Origin: Phaeosaccion multiseriatum
Lineage: Eukaryota; Ochrophyta, other classes
DNA: 64,000 nucleotides
Direction: 5' to 3'
Assembly (NCBI GenBank): GCA_965112735.1
Contig: OZ218950.1
Span: 6,014,001-6,078,000 of the forward strand
Part shown: in pieces, positions 33,799 through 44,764 of the stretch
How positions within the stretch are numbered: position 1 is the first letter of the stretch
Layout: each line of letters begins with the position of its first letter
Position numbers and translations under genes: made by a program
Notes under the pieces: generated by a model
The model's database searches: none
Seen by the model: only the letters and a program-made list of their open reading frames with translations
What the model was told of the DNA's origin: nothing

Positions 33799-36700
33799 CG
33801 TGTGTGTGTGTGTTTGTGTGTGTGTGTGCGTGTGTGTGTGTTCCTTACCGTGCTTGACGTGCTTGACATGCTTGACAGGTGTTCAAGGCCAAGGACTCGG
33901 ACTCCGTGGTGGAAGGGCACTTGGCGCTCTGTCAGATGCAGCAGAGAAGGAGGGAGCAACAGCTGGGCCGACAGGTAGGAAAGGATGGGGGGGAGGGGGA
34001 TGGGGGAGTTAGTACGTGAAAGAGGTCGCACGTGAGCTTACGTACGTGTCTCTTGCAGGGCGCCAGCAGTTGGGCTGGGCCTCTTTTACGATAAGATACC
34101 TGCTCCATCTCTTTCAGAGGAGAGAGAGGCAGGGAGAGTTGGGACGAGCAATCGTATGCAACTTCCCCCTCACCCCTCTCTCTTGTGCGGTAGTGCCCCT
34201 GCTTGCCTCTCTCTGCCGAGCCTCGTCACTCACAATCGCCCCCCCTTTGCCCCCCCGGCCACTCCCTTTCTTCTTTTTTCTCCATCATCTTCTCCCTCCC
34301 TCCCTCCCTCCCTCCCTCCCCTCAGGCGCAAGAGATCAGCAGCGGCCGCAGCAAGTGCCTGAAGGACATGTTGCTTGACGGCGTGGACATGCCTAGAGCC
34401 GTTTCCTTCTTCGGGAACATTGTGAATGGACTGCACCTCAAGCCACCCGCCTCACTGGCCGAGGCCATGATGCAGAAGGTAGGTTACGTATATTAGTTTC
34501 GGTTTCAGTTTTCAGGTTCAGCTCTCCTCAGCCCCTTGCTTGCGATGAGCAGGCCGACTCGTGTGCGTTTGGGAAGGAGCGTGGGTGGGTGGATGCATCC
34601 CCGGGGGGCGACTAACTCGGTTTCTGTGCACTGTAGAGAGAGCAGACACGCAAGAGATGAGACCCAAGCCAAGAGGAACCTCGTGGATGCATTGAAACGA
34701 TGTCTTTGCCCACATGTATAGTATGTGTCTTCTTCCCCTTCCCCGTACTCTTCCCCTCACGGTTACCCTTCCTATTACTCTTACCCTGACCCTGACCCCT
34801 CCCCTCCCCTCCCCTCCCCTCCCCTCCCTTCTCTCCTCTCCTCCCCTCCCCTCCCCCCCCTCCCCCCCCTCCCCCCGCCCGTGTCGTACTCACCTGTGTG
34901 TGTTGCCTGCCTGTGTGTGCCTCATCGTGTTAAAAGATACCCTCGTCGTCACCGATGCGTGCGTACGCCATCCAGGAGTGTTTCCAAATCGCCACTAAGG
35001 AGTTCCCCAACTTTTGGCAGCCCTACAACTTCAGACAGGTATGGGAGGAGGAGGAGGAGGAGGAGGAGGAGGAGGAGGAGGAGGAGGAGGAGGAAGAGGA
35101 GGAGAGAGCATCGGCCTTCAGTCAGGATCGTACCGTTTTCCAACCCCTCTACCCCACCCACCTACTGCTGTGCGCGACTTCCTCTCCTTCCTCCCTTCCC
35201 TTCCCTCTTCCTCCCCCCCACTCCCCTCCCCTCCGCTTCACTCCACTCCCTTGCAGCTCGAGCAGATGCTGAACCACCTTGCGAGGGCCGAGGAGTACAA
35301 AACGCTCCACATCAACGTCATCGCCACAGACACACTACTCGAACTAGTGGAAGAGTTCAAGCCCCCTGAGGCAGCGCTTCAAGCACCGCAGGAGGTGTCG
35401 TCGTCGTCGTCGGCTTCCTCGTCATCGGCATCAGCACAGGCAGCGAAGGCCGCCGCTTCTGCTGGCTTCTTCCCTCCCCTCCTCGGCAGCGATGCCACAA
35501 GGGACGCCCACATGACAAGGGTGAGTAGTTGGAGCAGTAAAACTGGTGCGACTGACCCCCACCCCGCCCCCCCACCCAACCGGTGACACTATCTATGCAC
35601 GCGGAGATGCGGCCTTGTCCTTTGGAATCGGTGGCCCTCGGCCCTGCGTCACTTCGGTTGTGTTCTTCCCTGATACGCGCCACCACATCACACGTGCCAC
35701 TCACAGCCGCGCCGCACATGTCCTTCTCTCCCCCCATCTCCACCTCCCCCCTCCCTCCCCTTCCCCTGTATCTCCGTCCGTCTGCCTGCATACCCCCTCT
35801 CCGTCTCTCCCTCCCTCCCTCTCTCTCTCCCTCCTTCTCTCTCTCTCTTCCTCTCCCCTCCCCTCTCTCTCCCTCTCCTTCTCACTCTCTCTCCTCCTCC
35901 TCTCTCTCTCTCTCTCCCATGCCCGCCCAGGTGATTGAGAGCGCGATTGACTGCTGGGTGAGCAGGGGAGTTCGGTCCATCTCAGGCCTGCCTGGCTATG
36001 CCCAAATGGACAGCTTGGCGTGCCAAGCCGCTGCTAAATGCGTGGGGGTACTGGGCGAGGCGTACATTCGAGGCAACGGCTGGACGGGGGGGGTGGGAGG
36101 GGCGAGGAACAAGAGCAGCAAGGGCAAGGGGAAGGCACCGCAGAAGGACGAGCAGAAGGAGGAGCAAGGACTGCGGAAGGAGGAGGAGGGCCCGCAGAGG
36201 GACGACAAGGAGCAAGCCAATGCCACCCGTAAGATCGTGCACATGATCTGGAACAAGCTGGACGAGAGGGAGAACGACGAGGGGCACGAGGAGGCAAGGA
36301 GGATCGGTATGCGTGCCGAGGTGAGTTTCAGTTTCAGTTTGACCTTACTTGTGTAATCAAAGGCTGGGAATGAATCGATAGCTTGTGCGCGCTGATCGAC
36401 TGAGTGAGGGACAAACGCATGTTGCTCTTCAACCCTTACGCCATAAGCCTTCCCATGTTCCACTCGAATCGAAGTCTAACACATCCGTTTTTGTCTCCGT
36501 TGTGTCTGTTCCCATCCCTCTCCTCGCCCCTCCTATACCCTCGAAATCTGTGGACGTTTGCCCTTTGACACGTTGATCCTCCATGTACAAAGGGCAAAAT
36601 CGGTGCCCTCAAGTGCTTTCTCATGTGCCTGAGCTCCCACCCGCTCGTGTACAAGCCCCTCCTTCGCTTCATTGAGGACGAGTGGTCAGGCAGCAGCGAG

Positions 36701-36871
36701 GTCGACGAAGGCATGAGGGCCTTCCTGCAACTGAAAAGGGGCGTCTTACCCACGCGTGTGCCCGGCAGCAAGCGAAAGAGAAGCGTGGCGGAGCTGCTGT
36801 TGGAGCAAGTGTTTGAGATGAGGGCTGCGAAGGCACGCAAGCTCGCCGGTGGGGACTCCAAATCGACATGA
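27273..36871 (+). CDS. Very large FHA-like, SIM- and UBZ4-like zinc-finger protein, probable DNA-damage/chromatin scaffold
   Basis: Fourteen exons joined by phase: 27273-28169, 28474-30862, 31333-31413, 31668-32424, 32691-33060, 33326-33414, 33879-33974, 34326-34478, 34553-34584, 34637-34715, 34937-35038, 35257-35520, 35931-36320, 36593-36871; about 1990 residues, first exon with start codon not found. At the head of exon 2, SSELKISRHQGSIWITDTN through VGDVLEVDAF and AYAFRLDK resembles an FHA domain (phosphothreonine binding). Next come IDLVSDSSD, VELVEIIDSSEED and VDLTADSDASS, which fit SUMO-interaction motifs, then LDDAVLQACLRASLDDS, weakly UIM-like. Two beta-rich segments (FKVGQIVDLAPLI; GRVRVLFDEGGKLKHYMGTI) look Tudor-like. 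Across the 33414/33879 join, CPVCHTVFKAKDSD-VVEGHLALC has the C-x2-C...H-x3-C spacing of UBZ4/Rad18 fingers. The C-terminal 400 residues are helical and unrecognised. Domains are by eye only. It could be two genes, but no break is visible. Confidence 0.6.
28189..28243. repeat. (GT)n microsatellite in intron
   Basis: About 26 GT units just after the donor of the intron 28170-28473 in the FHA-like gene. Confidence 0.9.
29486..29530. repeat. (TCC)n coding repeat, poly-Ser
   Basis: A pure TCC run inside exon 2 of the FHA-like gene, encoding about 13 Ser after a short poly-Pro. Confidence 0.9.
33711..33842. repeat. (GT)n-rich intronic tract
   Basis: Impure GT repeats with TA and GC steps occupying most of the intron 33415-33878 of the FHA-like gene. 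Confidence 0.9.
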
Positions 36872-37386
36872 TGATGAGCCTAGACGCTAGACTCTCTCCC
36901 ATTTCGCAGCAGCAGAAGCAACCGCTGCTGCTGTGGCGGCATGTGGACATCCGGGGCATCTGTGACAGTATTTCCATGTGAGAAGCCTTGTTCAGTCGCT
37001 GCCATAGCTCCACACTGAGCGGGGGACCGGCTGTCGGTGAGCTGTCGGTGAGCTGAGGCGCTACAGGCAAACAGCAGCGGTAGTAGCACAAGTAGTACAA
37101 GTATGTATCAGTAGCATCAGTGTCAGCAGTAGCAGTAAGCGGTAGCAGTAGCAGCAGTAGCACTAAGCGGGGAGGAGGGCACAGCGCTTCGGCCTCGTCA
37201 GGTGCTCTGTGTTGTTCGGGTGGGTGGATGGGTGGGTGGATGGGTGGGTGGATGGGTGGGTGGGTGGGTGGATTGGGAGGGGGCTGGCCACTCAGAAAGG
37301 GCTGTATCAAAACCAGTATTCTAATTACTTCAAGTGTTGGTTGTGATACTTCTCATGCAAACTCTTCTTGCCCTGCGCATCTCCGC

Positions 37387-37440
<54 letters not shown>

Positions 37441-38193
37441 TGCTGCTGCTACTCGAGAAGCGACCGAGTAGCGGCCCTCGCATCGATGCCCTCAAGATGC
37501 ATGACAGCCCTCCTTCCCTCCTTCCCTCCTTCCCTTCTTCCCCTCACCCCTCCAAACGAAACAAAGCCACGTCCGTCCTTGACCCCTATCGGATCCCTCC
37601 TGCCTGACGGAACACGTCCAGCACCAAACACTATCCTGATGAGATGTGCTCTACGGAATCGCCTTCCTCTTCTTCGCTGCACCAGCGCCGCTGGGCTGCT
37701 GCTCCTGCCCTTGCCCTCCCTGTCCACGAGCAGTGGCGGTAGAGCGACAGGCGGTGCGCGGCTTCCTCCTCGCTCCTCTCGCTTCTTACGCCTTCCTCTC
37801 ACGGGTGCCTCTTCCCCCTCGCGATGATCGAGAGGGAGGCCTTGCTGGTTGCTGCCTCTCTCCTCCTGCCTGCTTGTTGCACTCGCCAACAACACGGTAG
37901 AGTTTCTTGACGACCTGCTGAGCTCTATGAGAAACGCACACTCCTCCTTTCATCGCATGCTGGCCACAGCCCGGCCACAGCCCTGCACGGAGCAGTGGTA
38001 GCCCCCGCCATGCACCGCTCGAATGGCATCCGTCCACCCGTCACTCGCCGCCGTGCGGCCCTTGCTTTGTGAGAGCCCGCAGCAGCAGGCATGACTCCCC
38101 CCAACCCCCCCTCTACTGGCCCCTTTTCGCTCTCTATCCCTCGCTTCGCTCGAGGTAAGCACTCTCCCTTACGGGAGTCCTACTTCGCTGGCT
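36872..38193. other. Intergenic region, no gene seen
   Basis: It contains AGTAGC-type trinucleotide repeats (37075-37165), GGTGGGTGGAT repeats (37218-37272), a (CG)n then (GT)n array (37381-37440), CCTT repeats (37510-37545) and short open frames on both strands with no coherent splice structure. A minus-strand frame at 37449-37895 is Arg-rich and probably a shadow of repeat DNA. Confidence 0.5.
37381..37440. repeat. (CG)n-(GT)n compound microsatellite
   Basis: A CGCGCGCG run passes directly into about 20 GT units. Alternating purine-pyrimidine DNA of this kind can adopt the Z form. Confidence 0.9.
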
Positions 38194-38784
38194 TTAGCTC
38201 GAAGCCAAACAACAACTCAGAAGAGACGTCTCTCCCATGCGGGCTAGGACCCTGCTGTCCTCCACCATGTCCGGAGGGCTAAGGGAGGCTAAGTACAGTC
38301 TCTCTTCGGTCTGACTGAGAGGGCTTTGGGAGGGAACATACAGTCCCTCTGCGGTTGGAAGTCGGCCGGCGATCCCATGCAGGATACCAAGCTTTCCAGC
38401 ACCAGTCAGAGCCTTGTCCACCGATGCCCCAGCACGGAGCAGCTCGTGCATTGCTCCTCCGTGGTTGTGGAAAGCAGCGACGAGGAGGGGAGTCACCCCA
38501 TCATTGGTCGTGGCATCGATCGCAGCTCCCGCACTGAGCAGAGCACTGAGCACTGAGCAATGCCCGCCTTGGGCAGCGAAGTGTAAAGCATTGCGGCCCT
38601 CATCGTCAACTAGATGAACGTCTGCGCCTGCCACTATCATTGGATTGCCCCCAGGAGCGCAAGTTGCCTCGTCGAGGCAGGCCTTTCTCTCCTCCTCTTT
38701 GGTAGTGATGGCCCTCTCCTTGATTCTCTTCCACCGCCGTGTGGTGGCATTACGGAGGCCTGTGAGCTGGGATGGCCAAGGCAA
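38194..38784 (-). CDS. Ankyrin gene copy 3, internally shortened
   Basis: An open frame of up to 196 residues that aligns by eye with both ends of the two larger copies. ERKACLDEATCAPGGNPMIV corresponds to the N-terminal SACLDEAICPEGITPMMAAA of copy 2. The next residues, ADVHLVDDEGRNALHFAAQG, already match the near-terminal repeat of copy 2 (ADVHRFDTEGDTALHHAAKG), so about six internal ankyrin units are missing without loss of frame. HELLRAGASVDKALTGAGKLGIL matches the end of the array. The conserved tail MRTCDL-RGIPPQERG is missing or heavily altered. No start codon is certain: an acceptor-like CTCACAG lies at 38760. It may be a decayed or recombined copy. Confidence 0.6.
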   Translation of the reverse strand: MPWPSQLTGLRNATTRRWKRIKERAITTKEEERKACLDEATCAPGGNPMIVAGADVHLVDDEGRNALHFAAQGGHCSVLSALLSAGAAIDATTNDGVTPLLVAAFHNHGGAMHELLRAGASVDKALTGAGKLGILHGIAGRLPTAEGLYVPSQSPLSQTEERLYLASLSPPDMVEDSRVLARMGETSLLSCCLASS

Positions 38785-39582
38785 GAGAGCCGATGAGCGA
38801 GCGAGGGAGGGGGAGGTTCAGAGGGCCGGTATGTTATCGCTCGCGTGCTTTATAAGCGACTCGCTGGGTTGGCCGGGAGGAGCGACATGGGGACATGCCA
38901 CAAGAAGCGGGAGGAGGGTAGCCATAGCGCTCATCGCAGTTGTCTAGTCATCCAGTATGTATAGGATACGGCGAGGCACAGAGACAACCGCGCATAAGGT
39001 CTCCCTCCTATCGGGGGCCGCACGCGTACCTCTCCGCTCACCCGGAGGCCTCTGCTTCGACCCATGATGACGCGCCGAGAGAGAGGTCCTGCAGGAGGCC
39101 ACCAGCAGCGACCAGCGGCTAGCAGCAGGTTGCAGCAGGAGCGGATCAGGTACGGGCTTCGCATCCACAGCTCTTGAATGTCCTGGAAAGCGGATGTTCC
39201 TTTTCGCAACCGCGCCTGAAGAAAAGTCGCCCCAACACTTCACAAAATTTTCATTTTTTCCTTCCTCCCTTCTACTTCACTTTCTTTACATGTACTACGC
39301 ACACAGGCGCCTATACATTATACACTCGACGCTACTTAGCCCCCCCATGGTAACATCAGCGAGAACAGAGAACAGAGGACAGGAACAGAACAGAGCGAAA
39401 AGCGACTTCCGTCTCTCCCCCTGGTCTCTCTCGCATGCGTCGCTCGAGGTATGGGCGTCTTGCTTCGCTGCCTGCAATCGCCGTCGGCTCCCGTGCATGC
39501 CTCCGCTCTATCCCGCGGTAGAGCTGGTGCCGAAGGTCGCCGCTCGTGCGCGTATTGGCCACGCAGCCGGGCCATCGATGTG

Positions 39583-40860
39583 TCAGCGCCTTTGCCACAG
39601 ACGCCAGCAGGTCGTGAACGCTGTAGCTTGCTTCACTAGCAGCGAGTCGTAGTACTTTACAGTTGACATGCCCGAAGCTACCTCCAGCATGGTCTCGGGG
39701 GCGACGCCTCTCTCCTGCGGTGGGATGCCCCTCTCCTTGCCGAAGCTCAGGTCGCACGTCCGCATAAGATCCGCAGGGCTTTGCGAGTTGAAGTATCGCT
39801 TGTCCGCGACTCGAAGCGGCTCAGCAACCTGTTGCAGGATACCAAGCTTTCGAGCACCAGTCAGAGCCTTGCTTACACTCGCTCCGGCCAAGAGCAGCTC
39901 GTGCATCGCCTCTATATGACTGTGGCATGCAGCCATGAGCAGAGCAGTGCCCCCAGTCTTATCCTCGGCATCTACCTCTGACTCCGTCTCTTTGAGCAGG
40001 ATGTGCAGCACTCCTTCATACCCGCCTTTCGCAGCATGGTGCAAAGCCGTATCCCCCTCCGTGTCGAATCTATGGACGTCTGCCCCTGCGGCTGATACGA
40101 GCTGCTGCACCACCTGAGTGTGCCCCCCCATAGAGGCCAGCATGAGAGCTGTGAGGGCTGTGCCCCCACCAAGAGCATCTGCGGCCTCTGAAGCACCAGC
40201 TGCCAACAGCCGCTTCACAATCCCGGAATACCCCTTGGCGCTCGCCATATGCAGCGACGATACGCCACTTTGCTGCACTTGGTTCACATCCGCGTCAGGG
40301 GCCGCGAGAAGGAGGCGTACAATTTCCTCGTGGCCTTGATGACTAGCCACCATGAGTGGTGACACCCCCCTTGTGCAAGCTTGTTTCACATCCGCTCTTG
40401 CGGCAAGGAGCACCTTCACCACCCCCAATTGATTGTTTTGTGATGCCATGTACAAAGGCGTAGCTCCACTGTCGTTGGCGAGGTCTACCTGGGCCCCGTG
40501 TGCTCGTAACGCTCGGACGATTCGCGGGTGCCCATATTCTGCTGCGATACTCAAGACCGTACTCCCCTCGTGCAGAGCCTGATCCACCTCCACGCCCGCC
40601 TCGATCAACTTCTGCACAACATTCAAATGGCCACGCATACCCGCAATGATCAACGGAGTCATCCCGCCAGGAGGGCGTATCGCTGGGCTCGGGGCCACTC
40701 CTTCGTCGCGAAGCAGAAACTCTACGATATCGGCTCTGCCGATGTTCGCAGCGGCCATCATGGGTGTGATTCCCTCGGGACAAATAGCCTCATCGAGGCA
40801 GGCGCTCCTCCCCCCCTCTTTGGCGATGAAGGCGCTTATGGCTCGCTTCACGTGCAAGGC
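39583..40860 (-). CDS. Ankyrin-repeat gene copy 2
   Basis: A single large exon of 425 residues behind an acceptor CCGACACAG|GCC that matches copy 1. It has about ten ankyrin units (for example TPLYMASQNNQLGVVKVLL and SPLMVASHQGHEEIVRLLL), then the shared tail: ALTGARKLGIL, KRYFNSQSPADLMRTCDLSF and KERGIPPQERGVAPETMLEV. Two late units have short insertions (AAPDADVNQ; ALGGGTALTA). No first exon like that of copy 1 was found: the plus strand shows no CAT (minus-strand ATG) in the 270 bases upstream, so the true start is unresolved or lost. The minus-strand reading continues open upstream of the acceptor, but without Met. Confidence 0.75.
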   Translation of the reverse strand, partial: ALHVKRAISAFIAKEGGRSACLDEAICPEGITPMMAAANIGRADIVEFLLRDEGVAPSPAIRPPGGMTPLIIAGMRGHLNVVQKLIEAGVEVDQALHEGSTVLSIAAEYGHPRIVRALRAHGAQVDLANDSGATPLYMASQNNQLGVVKVLLAARADVKQACTRGVSPLMVASHQGHEEIVRLLLAAPDADVNQVQQSGVSSLHMASAKGYSGIVKRLLAAGASEAADALGGGTALTALMLASMGGHTQVVQQLVSAAGADVHRFDTEGDTALHHAAKGGYEGVLHILLKETESEVDAEDKTGGTALLMAACHSHIEAMHELLLAGASVSKALTGARKLGILQQVAEPLRVADKRYFNSQSPADLMRTCDLSFGKERGIPPQERGVAPETMLEVASGMSTVKYYDSLLVKQATAFTTCWRLWQRR

Positions 40861-42235
40861 CTGTGTCGGGAAGAGGGGCGAGTAGTAGGGAGGGAACGAG
40901 GGGGAAACGAGGGAGGAGGCAATCCCAAGATGCAGTGAGTCACTCCTCCTGGCCAGTCGCAAGGGCCAGCTCTGGCCCGCCACGGGTGGAGCAATTACGG
41001 CGTGCTAAGATGCAGGAGGAGGCACACGCGCGCTAATTGTCGAATATTCCGCGTCAAAGCAAACAGTGTGGTGGTCGCAAACGCGGCTGTGGCAGGCGCC
41101 TCTTTACTTAGCTAGCTCTCTCCTCGGTGCAGGCAATCGCCTACCATACCAGCTGTGCCTGTCTTCCGGTATCGTACCTCTCTGCAAACTTTGGGGGAGC
41201 CCGCCGCTTCTCTGGGTCATGATGGCGAGCCGAACGAGAGGGAAAGCCTGCAGTGCTACAGGAAGAGCCAAACAGAGAGAGCACCCCCGCTACATCGCAT
41301 CTGGTTCGGTTCTACTGTGCTATGTGTGCCGTTTTCAACATCTCTTCCTTCTTTCTTTTTTCTGCTTGTTCTTCAACCGGCTCATTTGGTCTTTTTTGGC
41401 GCTAAAAAACAAAAAACACGGAATTTGCTCCTTTGTCAAAGGTTGGATGAGGCAAGAGGCGAAAAAAAAAACTTAACTTCCCCTCCCTCACTACACACAC
41501 TACCCATGTAAGTGGATGGGCAGGACATCGACAATTTCTATCGAGGATGTCTTTTTCGGTCTAGTAGTTCAGGACAGTGGGAGGAGGGGGGGAAGGGGGG
41601 CAAAGGGGATTGATGAGGCCGTGTAGGGGGCAAAGGGAAGGGACAAGGCCGTGTAGGAGGCAAAAGGGATAAAGGCAAGGGCATACAGGACACCGTGGCA
41701 AGTGCAAGGACAAGGAAAAAGGAAAGGGGGGAATTGGACATTAAATACATATATTCCACTTATCAACTCTTTTACGCACATCGTAGAGAACTTGGAGGGA
41801 GCGGTAGGCCACTACGTGGCTGCTGAGAGCTGTTCTGGGAAGGGTCGTCACTGCCCTTGGCCCGTAGCTAACACCCACAGCTGGAGTGACTGCCTCACGC
41901 GTCCGCCGCGGCGAGTGCAAAGGCGGCGCTTGCTGCTTCGCTGGCCCGCCGTGCCCGTACTCCTGCACTGCCCTCCTCTATTCCACCCCACCAATACTCT
42001 CGTATCGCTCCGCTTCCCCTCATGGTGCTCCGCCCCGCCGTTCTGCGTCCTTGGCCTGTCTTTTGTCCTTTCGAAAAGAGTCCACGTCAGGCTCGTAGTC
42101 ACCCTTGGCTTACACTGACGGTTACACTGACGGTTACACTGACTGTTACATTTGCCCCCCCCCCCCCCCCCCGACTGACCCCTCGACTCTGTCTCGCTCG
42201 CTTCGGCTCGAGATATGTAGCGAGTGCTCTCCCCT
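40861..42235. other. Intergenic region between ankyrin copies
   Basis: No gene is supported. It holds a run of GGGGCAAAGGG/GGCCGTGTAGG near-repeats (41585-41670), T-rich sequence (41340-41420), three GACGGTTACACT/GACTGTTAC units (42117-42150) and a poly-C run (42155-42172). The last two sit just past the copy 1 stop codon. Confidence 0.5.
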
Positions 42236-43747
42236 TCAATAAGAGCCTTGATTCGCTCGCTTGAACTCGTTGTACGAGGCTCCGCGCATGCCCGAAGCCA
42301 CTTCCAGCATAGTCTTGGAGGCGACGCCCCTCTCCTGCGGCGGGATGCCCCTGTCCTTGCGGAAGGTCAAGTCGCACGTCCGCATAATGTCCACAGGGCT
42401 TTGGGAGTCGAAGTAACGCTTGTCTGCCGCATGAAGACGACTGGCGACCCATTCGAGGTAACTACTCGTAGGATGCTCCCGAAGAGGAGTCAGAGCCTTG
42501 TAGACAGAGGCTCCGGCACACAGCAGCTCATGCATCGCCTCCACGCGATTTTTTTGAGCGGCTTTAAAGAGGGGAGTCAGCCCATGACCGTTCTCGCGCT
42601 CAACCTCAGCCCCTGCCCTGAGCAGGTGGCTCAGCACTTGAACGTGCCCATGTTCAGCAGCTACGTGTAAGCAAGTCGCACCATCATCTTTAGCTCGCGT
42701 CACGTTCGCGCCTGCTGAGAGGAGCGTTTGTACCACCACATGGTGACCCTCTTGTGACGCAACTAAGAGAGGAGTGCCGCCCGAAGCACCTGCAGCATCA
42801 ACCTCCGCGCCAGCGGCCAGGAGCCGCCTCACAATCTGCACGTGCCCGTTAGCACTGGCCTGCATAAGCGACGACGCTCCATTCCTTGCCCTTTGGTTGA
42901 CGTCTACAGCAGCCCCCCCCAACAGAAGCTTGACCACCGAAGATTGACCACACTGAGAAGCGACAAACAGCGGAAAGACCCCATCTTCTGAGCTTGGTTG
43001 TGTCGACTCAGCACCAGCCGCGAGCAGCATTCTCACAATCTCCGTGTGGCCGTTCTGGCTGGCGATTGTCAGCGGTGATACCCATTGGCCTGTCCAGGCC
43101 TCCACATCTGCTTCAGCGGAGAGGAGCGCTTTCACAATTTGCGCATGCCCGTTCTTTGATGCCTCGTACAGAGGTGTAGCTCCACGTCCGCCATTGTTCA
43201 CATTGGCGCCACATGACAAGAGAGCTGTGACAATTTCAACATGCCCGAACTCAGAGGCCGCAGACAAAGCCGGCCCATCGGTAATTACCTCCTCCACATC
43301 TACGCCCGCCTTCATCAGCTTCTGAACCACATCCAAATGGCCGCGCATACTGGCATAGGTCAACGGAGTCAAATAGATCTGGCCAGGACACGCTGGGCTT
43401 GGGGACGCCCCAAGCTCGAGTAAGACCTCGACGATGTCGGCTCTGCCAAAGTTCGCCGCTGCCATTATGGGGGTCATAGGAAATGCGTCATAATAAATGG
43501 CCTCGCCGAGGCAGGCCACCCCTCCCCCCTTCTCGGCGATGAGGGCGTTGATGGATTGTTTGACGTGTTGGATACTCTTCCCCACCTTGATGGCATTGTA
43601 GAGGCGTGTGGCCTGTGTCGGGCAAAGGGAAGAGAGCCAAGCAGCGAACGAGGGAGATAGAGGATGTGCGGCTCAGGCAATGAATATGTGCTAGCTCCCC
43701 CCCCCACTCGCCCCCTCGCAAGAACATACCTCTCCCTTTTGGGCCAT
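42236..43747 (-). CDS. Ankyrin-repeat gene copy 1, two exons
   Basis: Exon 1 is only 18 bases (43730-43747, ATG at 43747, MAQKGE) with donor GAG|GTATGT. Exon 2 runs from 43612 (acceptor GACACAG|GCC) to the stop at 42236; 464 residues. After ATRLYNAIKVGKSIQHVKQS come about ten ankyrin units of 32-33 residues (for example TPLYEASKNGHAQIVKALL and TPLLVASQEGHHVVVQTLL), then the tail shared with copy 2: KRYFDSQSPVDIMRTCDLTF and KDRGIPPQERGVASKTMLEV. Conservation of that tail between diverged copies suggests it is a functional module, but I do not recognise it. The start codon lies only 62 bases from the transposon end at 43812, so the promoter may overlap the element or have been displaced by it. 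Confidence 0.8.
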
Positions 43748-44089
43748 GATGCGAGAACAAGCCTATCCTAAAGCAAGGGTCCTGACCCTCTTACAGTATA
43801 AGGTTGTATAAGGGCCGTTCTTATCGTGTGGCAAAAAACGACGAAAAAAAAAAGTGCGAAATGCCATTTAACACTTTTTGGCCCCGGCCCGTTCCTATCG
43901 GCGCAAAAAAAAAAGCCCCAAAAAAAAAGGGGAAAACTGCTAATTATGCCATTTCGCCCTTTTTTTTACGCCGTCCCTTTCCTATCGTGCTGCGGGCTGT
44001 GCGGGGGGGAAAAGGGCGAAATATATCCATTTTACTATTATATTTTGGCGGGCAGACCATTTCAAACGAGCAGGCCATTTGCATTGAGT

Positions 44090-44231
44090 GTAGCGATATA
44101 TAAGGAGTCATTAGCTCGCTATAAACCACTCAGCGGGATAGCGATAATAATCCTTCCTCTTCTGTGCATGTTTTTGTAGCGATATATAAGGAGTCATTAG
44201 CTCGCTCTAAACCATTCAGCGATATATCGCT
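44090..44231. repeat. Two 46-base direct repeats plus palindrome within the transposon
   Basis: GTAGCGATATATAAGGAGTC and the following 26 bases occur at 44090-44135 and again at 44176-44221 with two or three differences. The second copy runs into the perfect 14-base palindrome AGCGATATATCGCT (44218-44231). Confidence 0.85.
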
Positions 44232-44764
44232 ACGCGAGGCAGGAGGCTGTGACGCGCCCATGGAGGAGGGATGGCTGTGACGGGCGGTGAATGGTCACCC
44301 CTTGCACAAGGAGGGGTTGGCTTCCATAGTGCGGGAGGTGTGGACATCAGTGCGTTGGGGGAAGGCGCCGCGGTGGGGGGCAATGCAGGACATGGTGATG
44401 CTGCTTCGTCTGATGCCTGCTCGTCCCCCTCAAGTGACGAAGATGCGCCTGTAAGGATCATGCTCCAGACGACAGACGACGAGAGCGCTGGCGGCGGGGT
44501 TGGTGGCCATCGGGTGGCTGAAGCAAAGTGAAAAGGCACTCTTGGCGCACTCCTGTCCTGTTCAAAGGCACTCTCTTGGCGCACTCCTCCCCGCAAAAAA
44601 AGCTTCCAAATCAATTTCGAAGAGTGCTCTACTCTCTTCTCCCGCGACCTTTTGAGCTTCATCGCGCACTCTACGTGGACACGCCCCGTGCAACCCTCAA
44701 AGTCGCAGGAGTTCATGTAGGGCGGGTTTCCCTGCTGGAAATCAAGGAATCGCCCTGAACACAC
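44216..44764 (-). CDS. Hypothetical Cys-containing frame inside the transposon
   Basis: An open frame without a clear ATG near its start. The beginning (GRFLDFQQGNPPYMNSCDFE, then GCTGRVHVECAMKLKRSREK) looks like a fragment of a folded, zinc-binding protein (C-x4-C-x6-H-x2-C). The rest is Pro/Ala/Ser-rich. It may be a captured host gene fragment. No DDE transposase motif is visible. Confidence 0.25.
   Translation of the reverse strand: MCSGRFLDFQQGNPPYMNSCDFEGCTGRVHVECAMKLKRSREKRVEHSSKLIWKLFLRGGVRQESAFEQDRSAPRVPFHFASATRWPPTPPPALSSSVVWSMILTGASSSLEGDEQASDEAASPCPALPPTAAPSPNALMSTPPALWKPTPPCARGDHSPPVTAIPPPWARHSLLPRVAIYR

Noticed and set aside
34064-34113. Possible extra exon after TCTCTTGCAG in the FHA-like gene
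   Set aside because: In the required phase it reaches a stop after 11 codons; direct joining of 33974 to 34326 keeps frame.
37449-37895. 148-codon Arg-rich minus-strand frame and an overlapping plus frame
   Set aside because: Composition follows CT/GA repeats and there is no coherent gene model.
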